Assembly: GCF_051014445.1 (NCBI RefSeq)
Contig: NW_027488369.1
Coordinates: 15,766,001 to 15,830,000, forward strand
Direction: 5' to 3'
Length of the DNA stretch: 64,000 bases
Origin: Colletes latitarsis
Lineage: Eukaryota > Arthropoda > Insecta > Hymenoptera > Colletidae
Of this stretch, positions 30,271 to 44,400 are shown piece after piece. The notes beneath the pieces are model-generated. The model did not search any database and was not told the origin of the DNA. It saw nothing but the letters and a program-made list of their open reading frames with translations. The first letter of the stretch is position 1. Every line of letters begins with the position of its first letter. A program made the position numbers and the translations under genes.

Positions 30271-33200
30271 TATCTGGCCAACAACTATGAGAAAAACGCG
30301 AAAGTATGAGCCAGATGATTGCAAATACCAGAACTATCCCAGGCATAACCAGCGTTATCCTCTAAAATATTATTCGCATCCAGGTTTAATTGACTGTTTC
30401 GGTGTGGTACCGCATTGCTACGATGATCCAAACCAGAAAGAGGCCAGGATCTGGCTAACAAGTATGCGAAAAATGCGAAAGTACGAGCCAGATGAGTGCA
30501 AATCCCAGGCCAAACCGAGACATAACCGGCGTTATCCTGTAAAATATTAATCGCAACCAGGTTGAATTGACTGTTTCGGTGTGGTACCGCATTACTACGT
30601 GATCCAAACCAGAGAAAGGCCAGGATCTGGCCAACAAGGATGAGAAAAATGCGAAAGTATGAGCATGATGATTGCAAATACCAGAACTAACTCTGACATA
30701 ACCAGCTTTATCCTCTAAAATACGAATCGCAACATGCTTTTAATGACTGTTTCAGTGTGGTAACACATTACTACGTGATCCAAACCAGAAAATGGCCAGG
30801 ATCTGGCCAACAACTATGAGAAAAACGCGAAAGTATGAGCCAGATGATTGCAAATACCAGAACTATCCCAGGCATAAGCAGCGTTATCCTCTAACATATT
30901 ATTCGCAACCAGGTTTAATTGACTGTTTCGGTGTGGCACCACATTACTACGTGGTCCATGCCAGAAAGAGGCCAGGATCTGGCCAACAACTATGAGAAAA
31001 ACGCGAAAGTATGAGCCAGATGATTGCAAATACCAGAACTATCCCAGGCATAACCAGCGTTATCCTCTAAAATATTATTCGCATCCAGGTTTAATTGACT
31101 GTTTCGGTGTGGTACCGCATTGCTACGATGATCCAAACCAGAAAGAGGCCAGGATCTGGCTAACAAGTATGCGAAAAATGCGAAAGTACGAGCCAGATGA
31201 GTGCAAATCCCAGACCAAACCGAGACATAACCGGCGTTATCCTGTAAAATATTAATCGCAACCAGGTTTAATTGACTGTTTCGGTGTGGTACCGCATTAC
31301 TACGTGATCCAAACCAGAGAAAGGCCAGGATCTGGCCAACAAGGATGAGAAAAATGCGAAAGTATGAGCATGATGATTGCAAATACCAGAACTAACTCTG
31401 ACATAACCAGCGTTATCCTCTAAAATACGAATCGGAACATGCTTTTAATGACTGTTTCAGTGTGGTAACACATTACTACGTGGTCCAAGCCAGAAAAAGG
31501 CCAGGATCTGGCCAACAAGAATGCGAAAAATGCGAAAGTACGCGGCAGATGAGGGCAAATACCAGAACTATCCCAGGCATAAGCAGCGTTATCCTCTAAC
31601 ATATTATTCGCAACCAGGTTTAATTGACTGTTTCGGTGTGGCACCACATTACTACGTGGTCCATGCCAGAAAGAGGCCAGGATCTGGCCAACAACTATGA
31701 GAAAAACGCGAAAGTATGAGCCAGATGATTGCAAATACCAGAACTATCCCAGGCATAACCAGCGTTATCCTCTAAAATATAATTCGCATCCAGGTTTAAT
31801 TGACTGTTTCGGTGTGGTACCGCATTGCTACGATGATCCAAACCAGAAAGAGGCCAGGATCTGGCTAACAAGTATGCGAAAAATGCGAAAGTACGAGCCA
31901 GATGAGTGCAAATCCCAGACCAAACCGAGACATAACCGGCGTTATCCTGTAAAATATTAATCGCAACCAGGTTTAATTGACTGTTTCGGTGTGGTACCGC
32001 ATTACTACGTGATCCAAACCAGAGAAAGGCCAGGATCTGGCCAACAAGGATGAGAAAAATGCGAAAGTATGAGCATGATGATTGCAAATACCAGAACTAA
32101 CTCTGACATAACCAGCGTTATCCTCTAAAATACGAATCGGAACATGCTTTTAATGACTGTTTCAGTGTGGTAACACATTACTACGTGGTCCAAGCCAGAA
32201 AAAGGCCAGGATCTGGCCAACAAGAATGCGAAAAATGCGAAAGTACGCGGCAGATGAGGGCAAATACCAGACCTAACCGAGACATTACCGGCATTATCCT
32301 TTAAAATATTAATCGCAAACAGATTCAATTGACTGTTTCGGTGTGGTACCGCATTACTACGGGATCCAAACCAGAAAAAACCCAGGATCTGGCCAACAAC
32401 TATGAGTAAAACGCGAAAGTATGAGCCAGATGATTGCAAATACCAGAACTATCCCAGGCATAACCAGCGTTATCCTCTAAAATATTATTAGCAACCAGGT
32501 TTAATTGACTGTTTCGGTGTGGTACCACATCACTACGTGGTCCAAGCCAGAAAAAGGCCAGGATCTGGCCAACAAGAATGCGAAAAATGCGAAAGTATGA
32601 GCCAGATGATTGCAAATACCAGAACTATCCCAGGCATAAGCAGCGTTATCCTCTAAAATATTATTCGCAACCAGGTTTAATTGACTGTTTCGGTGTGGCA
32701 CCACATTACTACGTGGTCCAAGCCAGAAAAAGGCCAGGATCTGGCCAACAAGAATGCGAAAAATGCGAAAGTACGCGGCAGATGAGGGCAAATACCAGAC
32801 CTAACCGAGACATTACCGGCATTATCCTCTAAAATATTAATCGCAAACAGATTTAATTGACTGTTTCGGTGTGGTACCGCATTACTACGGGATCCAAACC
32901 AGAAAAAACCCAGGATCTGGCCAACAACTATGAGAAAAACGCGAAAGTATGAGCCAGATGATTGCAAATACCAGAACTATCCCAGGCATAACCAGCGTTA
33001 TCCTCTAAAATATTATTCGCATCCAGGTATAATTGACTGTTTCGGTGTGGTACCGCATTGCTACGATGATCCAAACCAGAAAGAGGCCAGGATCTGTCTA
33101 ACAAGTATGCGAAAAATGCGAAAGTACGAGCCAGATGAGTGCAAATCCCAGACCAAACCGAGACATAACCGGCGTTATCCTGTAAAATATTAATCGCAAC

Positions 33201-36200
33201 CTGGTTTAATTGACTGTTTCGGTGTGGTACCGCATTACTACGTGATCCAAACCAGAGAATGGCCACGATCTGGCCAACAAGGATGAGAAAAATGCGAAAG
33301 TATGTGCATGATGATTGCAAATACCAGAACTAACTCTGACATAACCAGCGTTATCCTCTAAAATACGAATCGCAACATGCTTTTAATGACTGTTTCAGTG
33401 TGGTAACACATTACTACGTGATCCAAACCAGAAAATGGCCAGGATCTGGCCAACAACTATGAGAAAAACGCGAAAGTATGAGCCAGATGATTGCAAATTC
33501 CAGAACTATTCCAGGCATAAGCAGCGTTATCCTCTAACATATTATTCGCAACCAGGTTTAATTGACTGTTTCGGTGTGGCACCACATTACTACGTGGTCC
33601 ATGCCAGAAAGAGGCCAGGATCTGGCCAACAACTATGAGAAAAACGCGAAAGTATGAGCCAGATGATTGCAAATACCAGAACTATCCCAGGCATAACCAG
33701 CGTTATCCTCTAAAATATTATTCGCATCCAGGTTTAATTGACTGTTTCGGTGTGGTACCGCATTGCTACGATGATCCAAACCAGAAAGAGGCCAGGATCT
33801 GGCTAACAAGTATGCGAAAAATGCGAAAGTACGAGCCAGATGAGTGCAAATCCCAGACCAAACCGAGACATAACCGGCGTTATCCTGTAAAATATTAATC
33901 GCAACCAGGTTTAATTGACTGTTTCGGTGTGGTACCGCATTACTACGTGATCCAAACCAGAAAAAACCCAGGATCTGGCCAACAACTATGAGTAAAACGC
34001 GAAAGTATGAGCCAGATGATTGCAAATACCAGAACTATCCCAGACATAACTAGCGTTATCCTCTAAAATATTATTCGCAACCAGGTTTAATTGACTGTTT
34101 CAGTCTGGTGCCACTTTACTACGTGGACCAAGCCAGAAGAAGGCCGGGATCTGGCCAACAAGTATGCGAAAAATGCGAAGGTCCGAGCCAGATGAGGGCA
34201 AATACCAGACCTAACCGAGACATAACCGGCGTTATCCTCCAAAATATTAATCGCAACCAGGTTCAATTGACTGTTTCGGTGTGGAACCTCATTACTACGG
34301 GATCCAAAACAGAAAAAGCACAGGATCTGGCCAACAAGTATGCGAAAAACGCGGAAGTATGTGGCAGATGATAGCAAATACCAGAACTAACCCAGACGTA
34401 ACCAGCGTTATCCTCTAAAATACTTATCGGAACATGCTTTTAATGACTGTTTCAGTGTGGTAACACATTACTACGAGATCCAAACCAGAAAAATCCCAGG
34501 ATCGGGCCAACAAGAATGCGAGAAACGTGAAAGTACGAGTCAGATGAGGACAAATCCCAGACTTACCCGAGACATAACCGGCGTTATCCTCTAAAATATT
34601 AATCGCAACCAGTTTAATTGACTGTTTCGGTGTGGAACCTCATTACTACGGGATCCAAAACAGAAAAAGCACAGGATCCGGCCATCAAGTATGCGAAAAA
34701 CGCGGAAGTATGTGCCAGATGATAGCAAATACCAGAACTAACCCAGACATAACCAGCGTTATCCTTTAAAATACTTATCGGAACCAGCTTCTATTGACTG
34801 CTTCGGTGTGGAACCACATTACTACGGGATCCAAACCAGAAAAAAACCAGGATATGGCCAACAAGTATGCGAAAAATGCGAAGGTATGAGCCAGATGAGG
34901 GCAAATACCAGACCTAACCCAGACATAACCGGCGTTATCCGCTAAAATATTAATCTCAACCAGGTTTAATTGACTGTTTCGTTGTGGTACCACATTACTA
35001 CGGGTTCCAAAACAGAGAAAACCCAGGATCTGGCCAACAGGTATGCGAAAAATGCGAAAGTATGAGCCAGATGATTGCAAATACCAGAACTATCCCAGGC
35101 ATAACCAGCGTTATCCTCTAAAATATTATTCGCATCCAGGTTTAATTGACTGTTTCGGTGTGGTACCGCATTGCTACGATGATCCAAACCAGAAAGAGGC
35201 CAGGATCTGGCTAACAAGTATGCGAAAAATGCGAAAGTACGAGCCAGATGAGTGCAAATCCCAGACCAAACCGAGACATAACCGGCGTTATCCTGTAAAA
35301 TATTAATCGCAACCAGGTTTAATTGACTGTTTCGGTGTGGTACCGCATTACTACGTGATCCAAACCAGAGAAAGGCCAGGATCTGGCCAACAAGGATGAG
35401 AAAAATGCGAAAGTATGAGCATGATGATTGCAAATACCAGAACTAACTCTGACATAACCAGCGTTATCCTCTAAAATACGAATCGGAACATGCTTTTAAT
35501 GACTGTTTCAGTGTGGTAACACATTACTACGTGGTCCAAGCCAGAAAAAGGCCAGGATCTGGCCAACAAGAATGCGAAAAATGCGAAAGTACGCGGCAGA
35601 TGAGGGCAAATACCAGAACTATCCCAGGCATAAGCAGCGTTATCCTCTAACATATTATTCGCAACCAGGTTTAATTGACTGTTTCGGTGTGGCACCACAT
35701 TACTACGTGGTCCATGCCAGAAAGAGGCCAGGATCTGGCCAACAACTATGAGAAAAACGCGAAAGTATGAGCCAGATGATTGCAAATACCAGAACTATCC
35801 CAGGCATAACCAGCGTTATCCTCTAAAATATAATTCGCATCCAGGTTTAATTGACTGTTTCGGTGTGGTACCGCATTGCTACGATGATCCAAACCAGAAA
35901 GAGGCCAGGATCTGGCTAACAAGTATGCGAAAAATGCGAAAGTACGAGCCAGATGAGTGCAAATCCCAGACCAAACCGAGACATAACCGGCGTTATCCTG
36001 TAAAATATTAATCGCAACCAGGTTTAATTGACTGTTTCGGTGTGGTACCGCATTACTACGTGATCCAAACCAGAGAAAGGCCAGGATCTGGCCAACAAGG
36101 ATGAGAAAAATGCGAAAGTATGAGCATGATGATTGCAAATACCAGAACTAACTCCGACATAACCAGCGTTATCCTCTAAAATACGAATCGGAACATGCTT

Positions 36201-38430
36201 TTAATGACTGTTTCAGTGTGGTAACACATTACTACGTGGTCCAAGCCAGAAAAAGGCCAGGATCTGGCCAACAAGAATGCGAAAAATGCGAAAGTACGCG
36301 GCAGATAAGGGCAAATACCAGACCTAACCGAGACATTACCGGCATTATCCTCTAAAATATTAATCGCAAACAGATTTAATTGACTGTTTCGGTGTGGTAC
36401 CGCATTACTACGGGATCCAAACCAGAAAAAAACCCAGGATCTGGCCAACAACTATGAGAAAAAGCGAAAGTATGAGCCAGATGATTGCAAATACCAGAAC
36501 TATCCCAGACATAACTAGCGTTATCCTCTAAAATATTATTCGCAACCAGGTTTAATTGACTGTTTCAGTCTGGTGCCACTTTACTACGTGGACCAAGCCA
36601 GAAGAAGGCCGGGATCTGGCCAACAAGTATGCGAAAAATGCGAAGGTCCGAGCCAGATGAGGGCAAATACCAGACCTAACCGAGACATAACCGGCGTTAT
36701 CCTCCAAAATATTAATCGCAACCAGGTTCAATTGACTGTTTCGGTGTGGAACCTCATTACTACGGGATCCAAAACAGAAAAAGCACAGGATCTGGCCAAC
36801 AAGTATGCGAAAAACGCGGAAGTATGTGGCAGATGATAGCAAATACCAGAACTAACCCAGACATAACCAGCGTTATCCTCTAAAATACTTATCGGAACAT
36901 GCTTTTAATGACTGTTTCAGTGTGGTAACACATTACTACGAGATCCAAACCAGAAAAATCCCAGGATCGGGCCAACAAGAATGCGAGAAACGTGAAAGTA
37001 CGAGTCAGATGAGGACAAATCCCAGACTTACCCGAGACACAACCGGCGTTATCCTCTAAAATATTAATCGCAACCAGTTTAATTGACTGTTTCGGTGTGG
37101 AACCTCATTACTACGGGATCCAAAACAGAAAAAGCACAGGATCCGGCCATCAAGTATGCGAAAAACGCGGAAGTATGTGCCAGATGATAGCAAATACCAG
37201 AACTAACCCAGACATAACCAGCGTTATCCTTTAAAATACTTATCGGAACCAGCTTCTATTGACTGTTTCGGTGTGGAACCACATTACTACGGGATCCAAA
37301 CCAGAAAAAAAACCAGGATATGGCCAACAAGTATGCGAAAAATGCGAAGGTATGAGCCAGATGAGGGCAAATACCAGACCTAACCCAGACATAACCGGCG
37401 TTATCCGCTAAAATATTAATCTCAACCAGGTTTAATTGACTGTTTCGTTGTGGTACCACATTACTACGGGATCCAAAACAGAGAAAACCCAGGATCTGGC
37501 CAACAGGTATGCGAAAAATGCGAAAGTTTGAGCCAGATGATTGCAAATACCAGAACTATCCCAGGCATAACCAGCGTTATCCTCTAAAATATTATTCGCA
37601 TCCAGGTTTAATTGACTGTTTCGGTGTGGTACCGCATTGCTACGATGATCCAAACCGGAAAGAGGCCAGGATCTGGCTAACAAGTATGCGAAAAATGCGA
37701 AAGTACGAGCCAGATGAGTGCAAATCCCAGACCAAACCGAGACATAACCGGCGTTATCCTGTAAAATATTAATCGCAACCAGGTTTAATTGACTGTTTCG
37801 GTGTGGTACCGCATTACTACGTGATCCAAACCAGAGAAAGGCCAGGATCTGGCCAACAAGGATGAGAAAAATGCGAAAGTATGAGCATGATGATTGCAAA
37901 TACCAGAACTAACTCTGACATAACCAGCGTTATCCTCTAAAATACGAATCGGAACATGCTTTTAATGACTGTTTCAGTGTGGTAACACATTACTACGTGG
38001 TCCAAGCCAGAAAAAGGCCAGGATCTGGCCAACAAGTATGCGAAAAATGCGAAAGTACGCGGCAGATGAGGACAAATACCAGACCTAACCGAGACATTAC
38101 CGGCATTATCCTCTAAAATATTAATCGCAAACAGATTTAATTGACTGTTTCGGTGTGGTACCGCATTACTACGGGATCCAAACCAGAAAAAAACCCAGGA
38201 TCTGGCCAACAACTATGAGAAAAAGCGAAAGTATGAGCCAGATGATTGCAAATACCAGAACTATCCCAGACATAACTAGCGTTATCCTCTAAAATATTAT
38301 TCGCAACCAGGTTTAATTGACTGTTTCAGTCTGGTGCCACTTTACTACGTGGACCAAGCCAGAAGAAGGCCGGGATCTGGCCAACAAGTATGCGAAAAAT
38401 GCGAAGGTCCGAGCCAGATGAGGGCAAATA
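30270..38430. repeat. Satellite segment built from 705-bp tetramers
   Basis: Three tetramers follow each other with starts near 30,285, 30,990 and 31,695 (spacing 705 = 3 x 176 + 177). Further tetramer pairs start near 32,930 and 33,635, and near 35,043 and 35,748. Each contains one 177-bp monomer marked by GCTACGATGATCC and a monomer ending in TATCCTGTAAAATATTA. Class E monomers (CAGTCTGGTGCCACTTTACT) appear at 34.1, 36.57 and 38.33 kb. Confidence 0.87.
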
Positions 38431-41400
38431 CCAGACCTAACCGAGACATTACCGGCATTATCCTCTAAAATATTAATCGCAAACAGATTTAATTGACTGT
38501 TTCGGTGTGGTACCGCATTACTACGGGATCCAAACCAGAAAAAACCCAGTATCTGGCCAACAACTATGAGAAAAACGCGAAAGTATGAGCCAGATGATTG
38601 CAAATACCAGAACTATCCCAGGCATAACCAGCGTTATCCTCTAAAATATTATTCGCATCCAGGTTTAATTGACTGTTTCGGTGTGGTACCGCATTGCTAC
38701 GATGATCCAAACCAGAAAGAGGCCAGGATCTGGCTAACAAGTATGCGAAAAATGCGAAAGTACGAGCCAGATGAGTGCAAATCCCAGGCCAAACCGAGAC
38801 ATAACCGGCGTTATCCTGTAAAATATTAATCGCAACCAGGTTGAATTGACTGTTTCGGTGTGGTACCGCATTACTACGTGATCCAAACCAGAGAAAGGCC
38901 AGGATCTGGCCAACAAGGATGAGAAAAATGCGAAAGTATGAGCATGATGATTGCAAATACCAGAACTAACTCTGACATAACCAGCGTTATCCTCTAAAAT
39001 ACGAATCGCAACATGCTTTTAATGACTGTTTCAGTGTGGTAACACATTACTACGTGATCCAAACCAGAAAATGGCCAGGATCTGGCCAACAACTATGAGA
39101 AAAACGCGAAAGTATGAGCCAGATGATTGCAAATACCAGAACTATCCCAGGCATAAGCAGCGTTATCCTCTAACATATTATTCGCAACCAGGTTTAATTG
39201 ACTGTTTCGGTGTGGCACCACATTACTACGTGGTCCATGCCAGAAAGAGGCCAGGATCTGGCCAACAACTATGAGAAAAACGCGAAAGTATGAGCCAGAT
39301 GATTGCAAATACCAGAACTATCCCAGGCATAACCAGCGTTATCCTCTAAAATATTATTCGCATCCAGGTTTAATTGACTGTTTCGGTGTGGTACCGCATT
39401 GCTACGATGATCCAAACCAGAAAGAGGCCAGGATCTGGCTAACAAGTATGCGAAAAATGCGAAAGTACGAGCCAGATGAGTGCAAATCCCAGACCAAACC
39501 GAGACATAACCGGCGTTATCCTGTAAAATATTAATCGCAACCAGGTTTAATTGACTGTTTCGGTGTGGTACCGCATTACTACGTGATCCAAACCAGAGAA
39601 AGGCCAGGATCTGGCCAACAAGGATGAGAAAAATGCGAAAGTATGAGCATGATGATTGCAAATACCAGAACTAACTCTGACATAACCAGCGTTATCCTCT
39701 AAAATACGAATCGGAACATGCTTTTAATGACTGTTTCAGTGTGGTAACACATTACTACGTGGTCCAAGCCAGAAAAAGGCCAGGATCTGGCCAACAAGAA
39801 TGCGAAAAATGCGAAAGTACGCGGCAGATGAGGGCAAATACCAGACCTAACCGAGACATTACCGGCATTATCCTCTAAAATATTAATCGCAAACAGATTT
39901 AATTGACTGTTTCGGTGTGGTACCGCATTACTACGGGATCCAAACCAGAAAAAAATCCAGGATCTGGCCAACAACTATGAGAAAAAGCGAAAGTATGAGC
40001 CAGATGATTGCAAATACCAGAACTATCCCAGACATAACTAGCGTTATCCTCTAAAATATTATTCGCAACCAGGTTTAATTGACTGTTTCAGTCTGGTGCC
40101 ACTTTACTACGTGGACCAAGCCAGAAGAAGGCCGGGATCTGGCCAACAAGTATGCGAAAAATGCGAAGGTCCGAGCCAGATGAGGGCAAATACCAGACCT
40201 AACCGAGACATAACCGGCGTTATCCTCCAAAATATTAATCGCAACCAGGTTCAATTGACTGTTTCGGTGTGGAACCTCATTACTACGGGATCCAAAACAG
40301 AAAAAGCACAGGATCTGGCCAACAAGTATGCGAAAAACGCGGAAGTATGTGGCAGATGATAGCAAATACCAGAACTAACCCAGACATAACCAGCGTTATC
40401 CTCTAAAATACTTATCGGAACATGCTTCTAATGTCTGTTTCAGTGTGGTAACACATTACTACGAGATCCAAACCAGAAAAATCCCAGGATCGGGCCAACA
40501 AGAATGCGAGAAACGTGAAAGTACGAGTCAGATGAGGACAAATCCCAGACTTACCCGAGACATAACCGGCGTTATCCTCTAAAATATTAATCGCAACCAG
40601 TTTAATTGACCGTTTCGGTGTGGAACCTCATTACTACGGGATCCAAAACAGAAAAAGCACAGGATCCGGCCATCAAGTATGCGAAAAACGCGGAAGTATG
40701 TGCCAGATGATAGCAAATACCAGAACTAACCCAGACATAACCAGCGTTATCCTTTAAAATACTTATCGGAACCAGCTTCTGTTGACTGCTTCGGTGTGGA
40801 ACCACATTACTACGGGATCCAAACCAGAAAAAAAACCAGGATATGGCCAACAAGTATGCGAAAAATGCGAAGGTATGAGCCAGATGAGGGCAAATACCAG
40901 ACCTAACCCAGACATAGCCGGCGTTATCCGCTAAAATATTAATCTCAACCAGGTTTAATTGACTGTTTCGTTGTGGTACCACATTACTACGGGATCCAAA
41001 ACAGAGAAAACCCAGGATCTGGCCAACAGGTATGCGAAAAATGCGAAAGTATGAGCCAGATGATTGCAAATACCAGAACTATCCCAGGCATAACCAGCGT
41101 TATCCTCTAAAATATTATTCGCATCCAGGTTTAATTGACTGCTTCGGTGTGGTACCGCATTGCTACGATGATCCAAACCAGAAAGAGGCCAGGATCTGGC
41201 TAACAAGTATGCGAAAAATGCGAAAGTACGAGCCAGATGAGTGCAAATTGCAGACCAAACCGAGACATAACCGGCGTTATCCTGTAAAATATTAATCGCA
41301 ACCAGGTTTAATTGACTGTTTCGGTGTGGTACCGCATTACTACGTGATCCAAACCAGAGAAAGGCCAGGATCTGGCCAACAAGGATGAGAAAAATGCGAA

Positions 41401-44400
41401 AGTATGAGCATGATGATTGCAAATACCAGAACTAACTCTGACATAACCAGCGTTATCCTCTAAAATACGAATCGGAACATGCTTTTAATGACTGTTTCAG
41501 TGTGGTAACACATTACTACGTGGTCCAAGCCAGAAAAAGGCCAGGATCTGGCCAACAAGAATGCGAAAAATGCGAAAGTACGCGGCAGATGAGGGCAAAT
41601 ACCAGAACTATCCCAGGCATAAGCAGCGTTATCCTCTAACATATTATTCGCAACCAGGTTTAATTGACTGTTTCGGTGTGGCACCACATTACTACGTGGT
41701 CCATGCCAGAAAGAGGCCAGGATCTGGCCAACAACTATGAGAAAAACGCGAAAGTATGAGCCAGATGATTGCAAATACCAGAACTATCCCAGGCATAACC
41801 AGCGTTATCCTCTAAAATATAATTCGCATCCAGGTTTAATTGACTGTTTCGGTGTGGTACCGCATTGCTACGATGATCCAAACCAGAAAGAGGCCAGGAT
41901 CTGGCTAACAAGTATGCGAACAATGCGAAAGTACGAGCCGGATGGGTGCAAATCCCAGACCAAACCGAGACATAACCGGCGTTATCCTGTAAAATATTAA
42001 TCGCAACCAGGTTTAATTGACTGTTTCGGTGTGGTACCGCATTACTACGTGATCCAAACCAGAGAAAGGCCAGGATCTGGCCAACAAGGATGAGAAAAAT
42101 GCGAAAGTATGAGCATGATGATTGCAAATACCAGAACTAACTCTGACATAACCAGCGTTATCCTCTAAAATACGAATCGGAACATGCTTTTAATGACTGT
42201 TTCAGTGTGGTAACACATTACTACGTGGTCCAAGCCAGAAAAAGGCCAGGATCTGGCCAACAAGAATGCGAAAAATGCGAAAGTACGCGGCAGATGAGGG
42301 CAAATACCAGACCTAACCGAGACATTACCGGCATTATCCTTTAAAATATTAATCGCAAACAGATTTAATTGACTGTTTCGGTGTGGTACCGCATTACTAC
42401 GGGATCCAAACCAGAAAAAACCCAGGATCTGGCCAACAACTATGAGTAAAACGCGAAAGTATGAGCCAGATGATTGCAAATACCAGAACTATCCCAGGCA
42501 TAACCAGCGTTATCCTCTAAAATATTATTAGCAACCAGGTTTAATTGACTGTTTCGGTGTGGTACCACATCACTACGTGGTCCAAGCCAGAAAAAGGCCA
42601 GGATCTGGCCAACAAGAATGCGAAAAATGCGAAAGTATGAGCCAGATGATTGCAAATACCAGAACTATCCCAGGCATAAGCAGCGTTATCCTCTAAAATA
42701 TTATTCGCAACCAGGTTTAATTGACTGTTTCGGTGTGGCACCACATTACTACGTGGTCCAAGCCAGAAAAAGGCCAGGATCTGGCCAACAAGAATGCGAA
42801 AAATGCGAAAGTACGCGGCAGATGAGGGCAAATACCAGACCTAACCGAGACATTACCGGCATTATCCTCTAAAATATTAATCGCAAACAGATTTAATTGA
42901 CTGTTTCGGTGTGGTACCGCATTACTACGGGATCCAAACCAGAAAAAACCCAGTATCTGGCCAACAACTATGAGAAAAACGCGAAAGTATGAGCCAGATG
43001 ATTGCAAATACCAGAACTATCCCAGGCATAACCAGCGTTATCCTCTAAAATATTATTCGCATCCAGGTTTAATTGACTGTTTCGGTGTGGTACCGCATTG
43101 CTACGATGATCCAAACCAGAAAGAGGCCAGGATCTGGCTAACAAGTATGCGAAAAATGCGAAAGTACGAGCCAGATGAGTGCAAATCCCAGGCCAAACCG
43201 AGACATAACCGGCGTTATCCTGTAAAATATTAATCGCAACCAGGTTGAATTGACTGTTTCGGTGTGGTACCGCATTACTACGTGATCCAAACCAGAGAAA
43301 GGCCAGGATCTGGCCAACAAGGATGAGAAAAATGCGAAAGTATGAGCATGATGATTGCAAATACCAGAACTAACTCTGACATAACCAGCGTTATCCTCTA
43401 AAATACGAATCGCAACATGCTTTTAATGACTGTTTCAGTGTGGTAACACATTACTACGTGATCCAAACCAGAAAATGGCCAGGATCTGGCCAACAACTAT
43501 GAGAAAAACGCGAAAGTATGAGCCAGATGATTGCAAATACCAGAACTATCCCAGGCATAAGCAGCGTTATCCTCTAACATATTATTCGCAACCAGGTTTA
43601 ATTGACTGTTTCGGTGTGGCACCACATTACTACGTGGTCCATGCCAGAAAGAGGCCAGGATCTGGCCAACAACTATGAGAAAAACGCGAAAGTATGAGCC
43701 AGATGATTGCAAATACCAGAACTATCCCAGGCATAACCAGCGTTATCCTCTAAAATATTATTCGCATCCAGGTTTAATTGACTGTTTCGGTGTGGTACCG
43801 CATTGCTACGATGATCCAAACCAGAAAGAGGCCAGGATCTGGCTAACAAGTATGCGAAAAATGCGAAAGTACGAGCCAGATGAGTGCAAATCCCAGACCA
43901 AACCGAGACATAACCGGCGTTATCCTGTAAAATATTAATCGCAACCAGGTTTAATTGACTGTTTCGGTGTGGTACCGCATTACTACGTGATCCAAACCAG
44001 AGAAAGGCCAGGATCTGGCCAACAAGGATGAGAAAAATGCGAAAGTATGAGCATGATGATTGCAAATACCAGAACTAACTCTGACATAACCAGCGTTATC
44101 CTCTAAAATACGAATCGGAACATGCTTTTAATGACTGTTTCAGTGTGGTAACACATTACTACGTGGTCCAAGCCAGAAAAAGGCCAGGATCTGGCCAACA
44201 AGAATGCGAAAAATGCGAAAGTACGCGGCAGATGAGGGCAAATACCAGACCTAACCGAGACATTACCGGCATTATCCTCTAAAATATTAATCGCAAACAG
44301 ATTTAATTGACTGTTTCGGTGTGGTACCGCATTACTACGGGATCCAAACCAGAAAAAAATCCAGGATCTGGCCAACAACTATGAGAAAAAGCGAAAGTAT